DNA of 64,000 bases. Source: Streptomyces sp. 1-11 (GTDB lineage: Bacteria; Actinomycetota; Actinomycetes; Streptomycetales; Streptomycetaceae). The translations under genes were made by a program, and so were the position numbers. The notes beneath the pieces were generated by a model. That model searched no databases. It had not been told where the DNA came from and saw only the letters and a program-made list of their open reading frames with translations. The stretch lies in NCBI RefSeq assembly GCF_007176755.1, contig NZ_BJTV01000010.1:231988-295987 (forward strand), written 5' to 3'. Positions within the stretch are counted from its first letter, which is position 1. Each line of letters opens with the position of its first letter. Positions 49,142-56,584 of this stretch are shown piece after piece.

Positions 49142-50575
49142 TCACTTCGGCGCGAGCCGCTTGACGAGACGCCGCGCCTTGGTGGGCAGCCGCTTCTTCG
49201 CCTGGGCCTCGAGGGCCCGCAGCCGCTTCTCGCTGGACTCGCGCTGTGCGGCGAGCGCGGCTTCGAGTTTCTTGATGTGGCCGGCCTGGGCTGCGGCCTT
49301 CTTCTCCGCCCTGGCGGCCTGGCGCGCTATCGCCTTGTTCTGCTCCCGGAGCATGGTGATGCGGAACAGCAGGTCCTGCACGCTCTCGGCCTCGGAGCGA
49401 CGGAACGGACTCGGGAATTCCGCGGCCCGCACCCGGCGGTCGTATTCGGCTCCGCCGTCCCCGTGCTCGTAGGTGTTCCGCAGGCCGTTTCTGGTCATGA
49501 AGTCGAGCAGCCGCTGGAATCCCTCGGCATAGTTGGCGTTGAACGCCGTGTAATCGGCCTCGGCGTAGAGGCGGGCGACGTCGGCGTCGGCGTCCAGGTC
49601 GGTGATGACCCGGTGCGGGATGTGGTGGTAGCGGGACAGTTCGAGCGTCCGCGAGTCATGGGCGAGGACGAACGCCGGGGTGCCGGCGACCAGCGCGGCG
49701 ATATTGCCGTGGATGCGCGTTCCGAGGGCGAAGTCGTAACGGGCCAGGGCATCCATCCAGCTGTGCGGCTCCAGCGGGACGCACACGTCGGCCGAGCGGA
49801 TCAGCGGGTGCGAGCTGAGGTCGGGCATCGGCATGGACCGCCGGGCGGCGACGGCGGTGTCACCCCAGTAGAGCGTCTGGAGGTCGCGGCCCTCCTGGGC
49901 GAAGTAGGTGAGCCCGGGGTGCTGCTCGAGGACGGAGTCGTTGATGGCGGAGGCGAGTTCGGCGTTCGCCAGCCGCAGCGCGGTGGACAGGGCGATCCGG
50001 GCCCCCTCGGGCAGCGCCTGCCCGCCCGGGTGCTCCATCCGGAAGCCGGGGCCGCGGAAGTAGACCGAGGGGCATCCGATGACGTCGACGTCGCGGAAGC
50101 CGAGTTCGCCGAGGTAGCGCTGGGTGAACTCGCCCCGCACGCCGATGGACGCCGAACGGTCGAGCACCGCCCCGACGAACCGCTTGACGGCCTCGTCGAC
50201 GGGCTTCAGGAACGCGGTGTCGTAATCGAGTTTCGCCTGTGCGCCGACCCCGAACACCACCACCGGCACCCTCAGCTTGCCGATGAGGTCCGCGAGGATG
50301 TGCATGTGCGGAATGAACTTCGATTTGAAGGCATTGGCCATCGGCAGCACGAAGACGTCGCATTCGTCGTTGATCCGGTCCGCGTCCGCGACCGTCAGTT
50401 CGGCGAAGTGCGTCGTGTCGACCCGTATCTCCGCGTCCGGCACGGACATGTGCCGGTAGGCGGCATTCGTGTACATCAGATTGCCGACGTTGCCCCGAAT
50501 GCTGTTGCGCACCAGGGTGCTTTCGATCGAGGGCACACTGAAGGGGTCGTTGCCCGCCTGCATGAGAATGCGCAT
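49142..50575 (-). CDS. Polysaccharide pyruvyl transferase-family protein
   Basis: 477 residues. The N-terminal two-thirds form the PS_pyruv_trans fold (CsaB-like, GT-B-type): 'GNVGNLMYTNAAYRHM' near 30, 'VVVFGVGAQAK' near 105, 'GCPSVYFRGPGFRM' near 165 and 'YDFALGTRIHGNIAALVAG' near 275, the last being the family's H-G motif. A long coiled coil with a Lys/Arg-rich end follows (about 395-477), suggesting membrane or polymer association. It would attach pyruvate ketals to a cell-wall polymer, or act as a related glycosyl-modifying enzyme. No other capsule genes are adjacent. Start ATG 50575 has no strong ribosome-binding site. Confidence 0.85.
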   Translation of the reverse strand: MRILMQAGNDPFSVPSIESTLVRNSIRGNVGNLMYTNAAYRHMSVPDAEIRVDTTHFAELTVADADRINDECDVFVLPMANAFKSKFIPHMHILADLIGKLRVPVVVFGVGAQAKLDYDTAFLKPVDEAVKRFVGAVLDRSASIGVRGEFTQRYLGELGFRDVDVIGCPSVYFRGPGFRMEHPGGQALPEGARIALSTALRLANAELASAINDSVLEQHPGLTYFAQEGRDLQTLYWGDTAVAARRSMPMPDLSSHPLIRSADVCVPLEPHSWMDALARYDFALGTRIHGNIAALVAGTPAFVLAHDSRTLELSRYHHIPHRVITDLDADADVARLYAEADYTAFNANYAEGFQRLLDFMTRNGLRNTYEHGDGGAEYDRRVRAAEFPSPFRRSEAESVQDLLFRITMLREQNKAIARQAARAEKKAAAQAGHIKKLEAALAAQRESSEKRLRALEAQAKKRLPTKARRLVKRLAPK

Positions 50576-50686
50576 CACAGGCCGAGAGCGTAGCCCGCGG
50601 CTCCCTTTTACGGAATCCTTGCACATCCTTTTCTTCGGCGTGGCAGGCGGTCCCGCCTCACCGCTCGCCGGCGAGGCCGTCCCGTC

Positions 50687-51880
50687 TCACCGCTCGCCGG
50701 CCAGGTCGACCTCGGCGCGGTCCAAGTCCGCCGCGGCCGGCGGCTCCTGGGGCCGGCGCCGGAGGTGGGCGACGGGCGCGGAGACGAACCGCCACCAGGC
50801 CTCGGCGGGGAGCTTCCCGGCGGCTTCGAAGGGCTCGCCCGGCCGGGGCAGGGCCACCGCCTGGCCGGCCGCCTCGGCGGCCTCCTTGGTCCAGTCGCCG
50901 GGTTCGGCCCACGGGTGCGGGGCGAGGTTGAAGGTGCCCCAGTGGATCGGGAGCAGCACGCCGTGCGGAGCGCCGCCCTGCAGGTCGAGGTGGGCGCGCA
51001 CACCCTCCTCGGGGGTCATGTGGATGTCGGGCCAGAACTCGCTGTACGCGCCGATCTGGACCATCGTGACGTCGAACGGGCCGTGGGCGGCGCCGATCTC
51101 CCGGAAGCCCTCGAAGTAGCCGGTGTCACCGCTGTGGTAGACCCGGTGCTCCTCGCCGGCGACGACCCAGGACGCCCACAGGGTGTGCTGGGTGTTGCGC
51201 AGGCCGCGGCCGCAGAAGTGGCGGGCCGGGGTGGCGGTCAGGGTGAGGCCGCCGACCTCGGTCGACTCGTGCCAGTCGAGTTCGCGCAGCCGCTCGGCCG
51301 CGACGCCCCAGCGCTCCAGGTGCGCGCCGACGCCCAGCGGCACGGCGAACAGGGTGTCCGTGCCGGCCAGCGCCTTGATCGTGGGCATGTCCAGGTGGTC
51401 GTAGTGGTCGTGCGAGACGACCACCACGTCGACCGGGCCCAGCGCGGCCAGCGGCAGCGGCACCGGGTGCAGCCGCCTGGGCCCGGCGAAGGGGAACGGG
51501 GAGCAGCGCTCGCCCCAGACGGGGTCGAACAGGACGCGGTGACCGTCCATCTCGACGAGCACGCTGGAGTGGCCGAGCCAGGTCACCCGCAGCCCGGTCG
51601 TGGGCGGCTTGGCCAGGTCGGCGAGGGTGGTGGCGTGCACCGGGACGGTGCCGGCCGGGGAGCGCAGGGGCCGGGTGTCCTTGTCGAGGAAGACCTTGAC
51701 GAGGTCGAGCGGCGAGCCGGAGGGCCGGGTGCGGGCGGTGCCGCCCGGGTTCTGGAAGACGCCGTCCCTGAAGTGCGGGGAACGGCGGATCCGGGCGAGG
51801 CGCTCACCGCTCGGCTGCGCGCCGAAGCCCTCGGGCCGCAGTGCGCCGAGCCCGGAGCCCTTGGAACGCCGACCGGTCAC
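50687..51880 (-). CDS. MBL-fold metal-dependent hydrolase (UlaG/NAPE-PLD-like)
   Basis: 397 residues. The metallo-beta-lactamase core begins 'VTWLGHSSVLVEMDGHRVLFDPVWG' (given in parts) and has the HxHxDH motif 'SHDHYDHLD'; further ligands are His in 'ATPARHFCGRG', Asp in 'YHSGDTGYFEGF' and His in 'LPIHWGTFNL'. This pattern is that of UlaG-like and N-acylphosphatidylethanolamine phospholipase D-like hydrolases. The N-terminal 80 residues are a family-specific extension. GTG 51880 is divergent from the amino-acid dehydrogenase. Substrate unknown. Confidence 0.88.
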   Translation of the reverse strand: MTGRRSKGSGLGALRPEGFGAQPSGERLARIRRSPHFRDGVFQNPGGTARTRPSGSPLDLVKVFLDKDTRPLRSPAGTVPVHATTLADLAKPPTTGLRVTWLGHSSVLVEMDGHRVLFDPVWGERCSPFPFAGPRRLHPVPLPLAALGPVDVVVVSHDHYDHLDMPTIKALAGTDTLFAVPLGVGAHLERWGVAAERLRELDWHESTEVGGLTLTATPARHFCGRGLRNTQHTLWASWVVAGEEHRVYHSGDTGYFEGFREIGAAHGPFDVTMVQIGAYSEFWPDIHMTPEEGVRAHLDLQGGAPHGVLLPIHWGTFNLAPHPWAEPGDWTKEAAEAAGQAVALPRPGEPFEAAGKLPAEAWWRFVSAPVAHLRRRPQEPPAAADLDRAEVDLAGER

Positions 51881-52000
51881 GGTTACCTCCAGTGGAGTCG
51901 CTGAGGTCCTCCATTATGGACGGCACCACCGACAGCGCGGCCCGCCCGCCCCTGCGGCCGCACCATGGCCGTGCCGGTCCGTGCCGGTCCGCAGGGCGCT

Positions 52001-52029
52001 TTGACAGGGAAGCGGCGGCTGCGAATACT
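52001..52029 (+). promoter_or_regulatory. Near-consensus vegetative promoter for the dehydrogenase gene
   Basis: TTGACA (52001-52006), 17-base spacer, AATACT (52024-52029). It is the best -35/-10 pair seen in this window. The start site would be near 52036, 30 bases before the ATG. Confidence 0.7.
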
Positions 52030-52065
52030 GACCGGCCGTTCAGTGACCGTCCCCCGGGAGCCCCC

Positions 52066-53247
52066 ATGACCGCCGCACCTCACCTGTCGCTCGTGTGGAC
52101 CGACCACGTCACCGGACGCCAGGGCTTCCTGGTCGTCGACCGGCTGGTCCGGGGAGTGGCCAGCGGCGGGCTGCGCATGCGCCCGGGCTGCACGCTCGAG
52201 GAGGTCACCGGACTAGCGCGCGGCATGACGCTGAAGGAGGCGCTGCACTACGACCCCCGGGCCCGCTACGTCCCCCTCGGCGGCGCCAAGGGCGGCATCG
52301 ACTGCGATCCGCGGGACCCGGCGGCCTACGGGCTGCTCGTGCGCTACCTGCGCGCCGTGCGGCCCTACGTGGAGAGCTGCTGGACCACCGGCGAGGACCT
52401 GGGCCTCAGCCAGGACCTGGTGGACCGGGCCGCAGCCGAGGCGGGCCTGGTCTCCACCGTCCAGGCGGTCTTCCCGCTGCTGGACGACGAGCCGGCGGCC
52501 CGGGCCCGGCTCGCGGACGCCTTCGCGGTGCGGGTCGACGGCATCGGCCTGGACGAGCTGGTGGGCGGCTGCGGGGTGGCCGAGTCGGTGCTGACGGCCC
52601 TGGACCGGGCGTCGGTGCCGTACCGGGGCACCCGGGTGGCCGTGCAGGGGCTGGGCACGATGGGCGGGGCCACGGCGCGTTTCCTCGCGCGCGCGGGTCT
52701 GACGGTGGTGGCGGTGGCCGACGTCAAGGGCACCGTCGCCAATCCGGACGGCCTCGACGTGGAGGCGCTGCTGGCCGCACGGGACGCGTACGGCACGCTC
52801 GACCGCTCGGTGCTGCGCCCGGACGACCGCGAACTGCCCGCCGGCGCCTGGCTGTCGGCGGACGCCGAGGTGCTGGTGCCGGCGGCGGTGTCGTACGCGG
52901 TCGACGCCGCCGGGCAGGCGCGGGTCACCGCCCGCTGGATCGCCGAGGCCGCCAACATGCCCGTACTGCCGGAGGCGGAGCGGCTGCTGGCCGCGCGCGG
53001 GGTGACGGTGCTGCCGGACGTGGTGGTCAACTCCGCGACCAACGCCTGGTGGTGGTGGACGCTGTTCGGCGACATCGGCCCGGCCGCCGAAGAGGCGTTC
53101 GCCCACGTCCGCCGCTCGATGCGCGCGCTGACCGGGCTGGTGCTGGACCGCGCGCTGGCCGACGGGACGACTCCGCGCGCCGCCGCCCACGCCCTGGCCG
53201 CGGACCGCCTGCCGGTGATCGCGGACCGCTTCGGCCCGGACCGCTGA
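52066..53247 (+). CDS. Glu/Leu/Phe/Val dehydrogenase-family enzyme
   Basis: 393 residues. The N-terminal dimerisation/catalytic domain has 'GLRMRPGCTLEEVTGLARGMTLKEAL' (in parts) and the catalytic-lysine motif 'PLGGAKGGIDCDP'; the NAD-binding domain has 'VAVQGLGTMGGATARFLARAG'. 'PDVVVNSATNAWWWWTLFGD' near the end is unusual in its Trp run. It oxidatively deaminates an amino acid to a 2-oxo acid with NAD(P)+. Whether Val/Leu or Glu is the substrate cannot be decided by eye: the glycine-rich motif looks GDH-like, and the size is between the two. ATG 52066 with GGGAG ahead. Divergent from the MBL gene. Confidence 0.85.
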   Translation: MTAAPHLSLVWTDHVTGRQGFLVVDRLVRGVASGGLRMRPGCTLEEVTGLARGMTLKEALHYDPRARYVPLGGAKGGIDCDPRDPAAYGLLVRYLRAVRPYVESCWTTGEDLGLSQDLVDRAAAEAGLVSTVQAVFPLLDDEPAARARLADAFAVRVDGIGLDELVGGCGVAESVLTALDRASVPYRGTRVAVQGLGTMGGATARFLARAGLTVVAVADVKGTVANPDGLDVEALLAARDAYGTLDRSVLRPDDRELPAGAWLSADAEVLVPAAVSYAVDAAGQARVTARWIAEAANMPVLPEAERLLAARGVTVLPDVVVNSATNAWWWWTLFGDIGPAAEEAFAHVRRSMRALTGLVLDRALADGTTPRAAAHALAADRLPVIADRFGPDR

Positions 53248-53302
53248 AGCCCGCCGGGCGCGGGGGCCGGCGGCGGCCTGGGGCGGTGTCCCCCGGACGG
53301 TC

Positions 53303-53308
53303 TAGGGT
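53303..53308 (+). promoter_or_regulatory. -10 box of leaderless TetR gene
   Basis: TAGGGT, six bases before the GTG at 53315; no ribosome-binding site. Confidence 0.6.
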
Positions 53309-53314
53309 GACCGC

Positions 53315-53935
53315 GTGGCGAGAGTGCGGTTGAGCGTGGCCGAGCGGCGGGAGGAGATGCTGCGGGCGGCCATCGGGCAGATCGAGGCGCGGGGCGTGGC
53401 GGCGGTCAGGATCGCCGACGTGGCCGCAGCGCTCGGGGTGAGCAACGCACTGGTGCTGTACCACTTCTCGACGAAGGAGAAGCTGGTCGCCGCCGCCTTC
53501 GCCCACGCGGCCGAGGACGACCTGGCGCGGCTTCGGGCGCTGCTGGGCCGGCGGACCTCCGCGTTGCGCCGGCTGCGCGCCGCCGTGCGCTGGTACGCGC
53601 CCACGGGCCAGGCCAAGGGCTGGCGGCTGTGGATCGAGGGCTGGGCGGTGTCGCTGCGCGAGCCGGCCCTGCGGGCGGTCGCCCGGGACCTCGACCAGCG
53701 GTGGAAGGCGGCGATCGCCGAAGTCATCGCCGAGGGAGTGGCGGGGGGCGAGTTCACCTGCCCCGACCCCGCGAGCACCGCGCTGCGGCTGACCGCCCTG
53801 CTCGACGGCCTGGCCGTACAGCTCACGTCCTACCCGGGCGCGGTGGCGCGCGCCCGCGCCCAGGAGTGGGTGGACGACGCCCTGGCCCGTGAACTGGGCC
53901 TGCGGCCGGACGAACTGACCACCCGCAGACGTTGA
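53315..53935 (+). CDS. TetR-family transcriptional regulator
   Basis: 206 residues. The N-terminal helix-turn-helix is 'VRIADVAAALGVSNALVLYHF' (about 35-55), followed by 'STKEKLVAAAFAHA', the TetR pattern. The C-terminal ligand domain resembles the TetR_C_6/BetI-like group ('LRLWIEGWAVSLREPALRAV' region). BetI-type regulators often sense amine or choline compounds. GTG 53315 is leaderless. It follows the amino-acid dehydrogenase by 67 bases on the same strand but with its own promoter, so a regulatory link is possible but unproven. The following 189 bases (53936-54124) hold no gene I can support. Confidence 0.9.
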   Translation: MARVRLSVAERREEMLRAAIGQIEARGVAAVRIADVAAALGVSNALVLYHFSTKEKLVAAAFAHAAEDDLARLRALLGRRTSALRRLRAAVRWYAPTGQAKGWRLWIEGWAVSLREPALRAVARDLDQRWKAAIAEVIAEGVAGGEFTCPDPASTALRLTALLDGLAVQLTSYPGAVARARAQEWVDDALARELGLRPDELTTRRR

Positions 53936-54124
53936 GCCGGCCCGGCCCGCGCGGAACCCCGGGCCGGACGCCCCTGCGGGCCGCCGCCCGGCGGCATCGC
54001 GCCGACCGGACTCCAGGGGCCGGGGGCACGGGCCGAGGTCGCGGGCCGGGGTCGCCCCGGGCGCGCGGCGTGCCCCGTGCCGGCACGGTGGCCGGCACGG
54101 GTGCGGGTGCGCCGTGGGCCAGGG

Positions 54125-54943
54125 TCAGGCGACCGCGGCGATGCGCATCTTGATGTCGTGCGGCGACAGGGCGCCCTTCGCCGTGATGTGGTCCCCGGAG
54201 GACTGGCCGCGCAGCCGGCGGCCGATCCACGGGACGAGGTACTCGCGGGCCCAGTGGACGTCGTCCCGGCGGATCTCCAGGGTGCCCCGGGGCGGGAGCG
54301 CGGGCCAGGCCTGCTCCGGGTCGGCGGGGATCTCCAGGCCGAGGGCCTGCCCGGCCCGCAGCGCCACACGCGTGTGCCCCTCGGGCGAGAGGTGGAGCCG
54401 GTCGTGGTCCCAGGCCCTGCGGTCCTGGACGGACCGCAGTGACCACAGGTCCAGCACCGGGCAGCCGTACCGGTCGGCGATGGCGCGGACGTGCCCGTTG
54501 TAGGTGGCGATCTTGCCGCGCAGGTGCTTGAGCACCGGCACGCCCCGGGTGTCGAAGCCGGTCGTCACCATCACCGTGCCCGCGGCCGCCGCGAGGCGGG
54601 CGACGGCCCGCTCGAAGCGCTCGGCCACCTCGTCGGGGTCGGTGCCGGGCCGGATGATGTCGTTGCCGCCCGCGCAGAAGGAGACCAGGTCCGGGGCCAG
54701 TTCGACCGCCTGCGGGAGCTGGTCCTCGATGATCTGGTCGAGGAGCTTCCCGCGGACCGCGAGGTTGGTGTAGTTGAAGTCGCCCTCGGGCCGCCGGTCG
54801 GCGAGCAGGACCGCGAACCGGTCGGCCCAGCCCACGAACGACCCGTCGGGCCCGGGGTCGCCGACGCCCTCGGTGAAGCTGTCCCCCACCGCCACGTACG
54901 ACCCGATCACTGATGTGTTGTCACTCTTCGAATCGTCTGCCAC
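54125..54943 (-). CDS. SGNH/GDSL-family lipase/esterase
   Basis: 272 residues of the SGNH hydrolase fold. Block I is 'YVAVGDSFTEGVGD' (catalytic Ser in GDSF), block II Gly in 'NLAVRGKLLDQI', block III 'SFCAGGNDIIRPG' (Asn), and block V 'WDHDRLHLSPEGH' with the Asp/His pair. No signal peptide is present, so it is probably cytoplasmic. GTG 54943 follows AAGGTGAATC. It acts on an unknown ester or acetyl group. A 16-bp palindrome lies 30 bases upstream of the start. Confidence 0.92.
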   Translation of the reverse strand: MADDSKSDNTSVIGSYVAVGDSFTEGVGDPGPDGSFVGWADRFAVLLADRRPEGDFNYTNLAVRGKLLDQIIEDQLPQAVELAPDLVSFCAGGNDIIRPGTDPDEVAERFERAVARLAAAAGTVMVTTGFDTRGVPVLKHLRGKIATYNGHVRAIADRYGCPVLDLWSLRSVQDRRAWDHDRLHLSPEGHTRVALRAGQALGLEIPADPEQAWPALPPRGTLEIRRDDVHWAREYLVPWIGRRLRGQSSGDHITAKGALSPHDIKMRIAAVA

Positions 54944-54972
54944 GTCGGACCATGATTCACCTTCGGATGTGA

Positions 54973-54988
54973 CCTACGCGACCGTAGG
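54973..54988. promoter_or_regulatory. 16-bp palindrome upstream of SGNH hydrolase
   Basis: CCTACG-CGAC-CGTAGG, a perfect 6-bp inverted repeat in the promoter region of the leftward hydrolase gene. TTAGTCAACC further upstream may be part of a promoter. It resembles TetR-family sites of the CTACG/CGTAG type; the cognate regulator is unknown. Confidence 0.45.
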
Positions 54989-55074
54989 CAGGGGTTGACT
55001 AACGGTGAGATGAGACACCCGTAAAGAATTTGCCAACCCAGGAATAGAGCCGCTACGCGGACCGTCCGGACACA

Positions 55075-55113
55075 CCGGAGGCCGGATCCGGGGATCGGGG
55101 GTCCGGCCTCCGG
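55075..55113 (-). terminator. Hairpin terminator of the M23 peptidase gene
   Basis: Perfect 12-bp stem CCGGAGGCCGGA / TCCGGCCTCCGG (55075-55086 with 55102-55113), 15-base loop, starting 49 bases after the peptidase stop codon on the reverse strand. Confidence 0.75.
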
Positions 55114-55162
55114 AGGCGTGTCAGGCAGGTGGTGGTGCCTCGCGCGCCCCTGGCGGGGGCGG

Positions 55163-56116
55163 CTACAGGGCGACGCCGTGCGAGCGCAGGTAGGCGACCG
55201 GGTCCACGTCCGAGCCGTAGTCCGGCGTGGTGCGGATCTCGAAGTGCAGGTGCGGTCCGGTCACGTTGCCGGTCGCGCCGGACAGGCCGACCTGCTGACC
55301 GGCGGTCACCGTCTGACCGGCCGACACCGAGAGCTGCGACAGGTGGGCGTACTGGGCGTAGTGGCCGTCGTTCAACCTGACGACGACCTGGTTGCCGTAC
55401 GCGCCGCCCCAGCCGGCGGAGACGACGGTGCCGGCCCCGACGGCCTTGAGGGAGGTGCCGGTGGGGACGACGAAGTCGATGCCGGTGTGGTAGCCGCTGG
55501 ACCACATGCTGCCCGCCACGTGGTAGCCGGTGCCGACGGTGGGGACCGCGACCGGCAGGGTGTAGCCGGTGGCCGGGGCGGCGGCCGGCACGGCCTCGGC
55601 CGTCCGGGCCGCGGTGGACGCCTGGGTGGCCGGGACGGCCTTCGCCGGGGCCGCCGCCCGGGCGTCCGACGGCCCTGCGGACCGCGCGGTGTCCGAGGAG
55701 GCGGTGTCGGATGGGGCGGAGGTCCCGGTGCGGGCCGGAGCCGCGGCCTTCTTGCCGAGGGACAGCTTCAGACCCGGGTGGATCAGCGCCGGATCCTCGC
55801 CGACGGCCTGCCGGTTGTCCGCGTAGAGCCGCTGCCAGCCGCCGCTCACACGCTGGTCGTCGGCGATCCGCGCGAGGCAGTCGCCGGGCCTCACCGTGTA
55901 GGTGCGGGCACCGGCGTCCCGCTGGACGGCCGCCGTGCTCTGCACGGTCTTGACCGGCAGCACGGCCGCCCCGGTGCCGGGCTGGGCGGTGGCGGCGTGC
56001 GCTGCGGCGGCCCCCAGCAGGGGCAGGGCCAGGGCGGCGCCGCCGGTTCCGGCGACGGCGATGGACCGGGTGAAACGCCGGGTCCTGGGACGGCGGTGCT
56101 TACCCTTCGTGGACAT
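55163..56116 (-). CDS. Secreted LysM-M23 peptidoglycan endopeptidase
   Basis: 317 residues. A basic n-region and hydrophobic core ending 'AAAAHAATA' form a signal peptide. A LysM domain follows (about 71-121: 'RTYTVRPGDCLARIADDQR'), then an Ala/Pro/Ser linker and a C-terminal M23 zinc peptidase (about 190-317) with 'GYHTGIDFVVPTGTS' (HxxxD) and 'VTGPHLHFEIR' (HxH). It should bind and cut peptidoglycan cross-links outside the cell. ATG 56116 with GAGAGGAA seven bases ahead. The 5' leader is a c-di-AMP riboswitch, as for many actinobacterial cell-wall hydrolases. Confidence 0.94.
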   Translation of the reverse strand: MSTKGKHRRPRTRRFTRSIAVAGTGGAALALPLLGAAAAHAATAQPGTGAAVLPVKTVQSTAAVQRDAGARTYTVRPGDCLARIADDQRVSGGWQRLYADNRQAVGEDPALIHPGLKLSLGKKAAAPARTGTSAPSDTASSDTARSAGPSDARAAAPAKAVPATQASTAARTAEAVPAAAPATGYTLPVAVPTVGTGYHVAGSMWSSGYHTGIDFVVPTGTSLKAVGAGTVVSAGWGGAYGNQVVVRLNDGHYAQYAHLSQLSVSAGQTVTAGQQVGLSGATGNVTGPHLHFEIRTTPDYGSDVDPVAYLRSHGVAL

Positions 56117-56131
56117 GACGCATTCCTCTCC

Positions 56132-56310
56132 GGTGCCTGCGGGGTGAGCTGTCGGGTTCGGGCGGGAGCTGCCCTGCCGCGCGGTGCGCGGCTGCACCCC
56201 GAGCCTGTCGCGGAGACCGGGACAGGCGGTCGTGCCTGGTGGGTCCCCCGCTCCTGCCGGGCACGGGTCATGTGTGGGGTTCCGGGCGGCGGCAGGATTC
56301 GGCGTTCCGT
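56132..56310 (-). promoter_or_regulatory. ydaO-type cyclic di-AMP riboswitch
   Basis: The reverse-strand leader of the LysM-M23 gene carries the conserved ydaO/yuaA elements in order: CGCCGAATCC at the 5' side, the hallmark GAGCGGGGGACCCA in the middle, and CCCGAACCCGACAGCTCACC near the 3' side, followed by a GCAGGC closing strand. In this class c-di-AMP binding turns expression off, so wall hydrolase synthesis is tied to c-di-AMP and osmotic state. The element ends about 15 bases before the start codon and includes the region just upstream of the ribosome-binding site. Confidence 0.92.
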
Positions 56311-56325
56311 CCGGATCGGTGGTGA

Positions 56326-56354
56326 ACGTAAGCGAGCTGGAGACATCGAAACAA
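56326..56354 (-). promoter_or_regulatory. Candidate promoter for the riboswitch-controlled peptidase
   Basis: Reverse-strand TTGTTT (56354-56349), 17-base spacer, TTACGT (56331-56326), placing the transcript start a few bases before the riboswitch aptamer. The remaining gap up to 56584 shows no gene or clear hairpin. Confidence 0.5.
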
Positions 56355-56584
56355 GCGGCCGATTCCCGGCTTTCGGGCACCAGAAGATCGAAAAGGGGAA
56401 TTCGCGGTCACCGTGGGTGAATTCCGGGCCGCGCCACTCGCTCAATTCCCCGGCCGCTCAGCGGGATTAGGTGGACATGATGAACAGCGGACGGTCACGC
56501 CTATGACGCTGCTCACGCGCTCCCCCACCAGGTTCCCTCATTTCAGGACAAGTTGGGGTGAAGAGTCGAACCTGAACAGAAGGG

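Noticed and set aside
53936..54124. Possible small gene after the TetR gene
   Set aside because: Open frames exist on both strands but are Arg/Pro/Gly-rich, lack ribosome-binding sites and have no motif. I see nothing supportable here.
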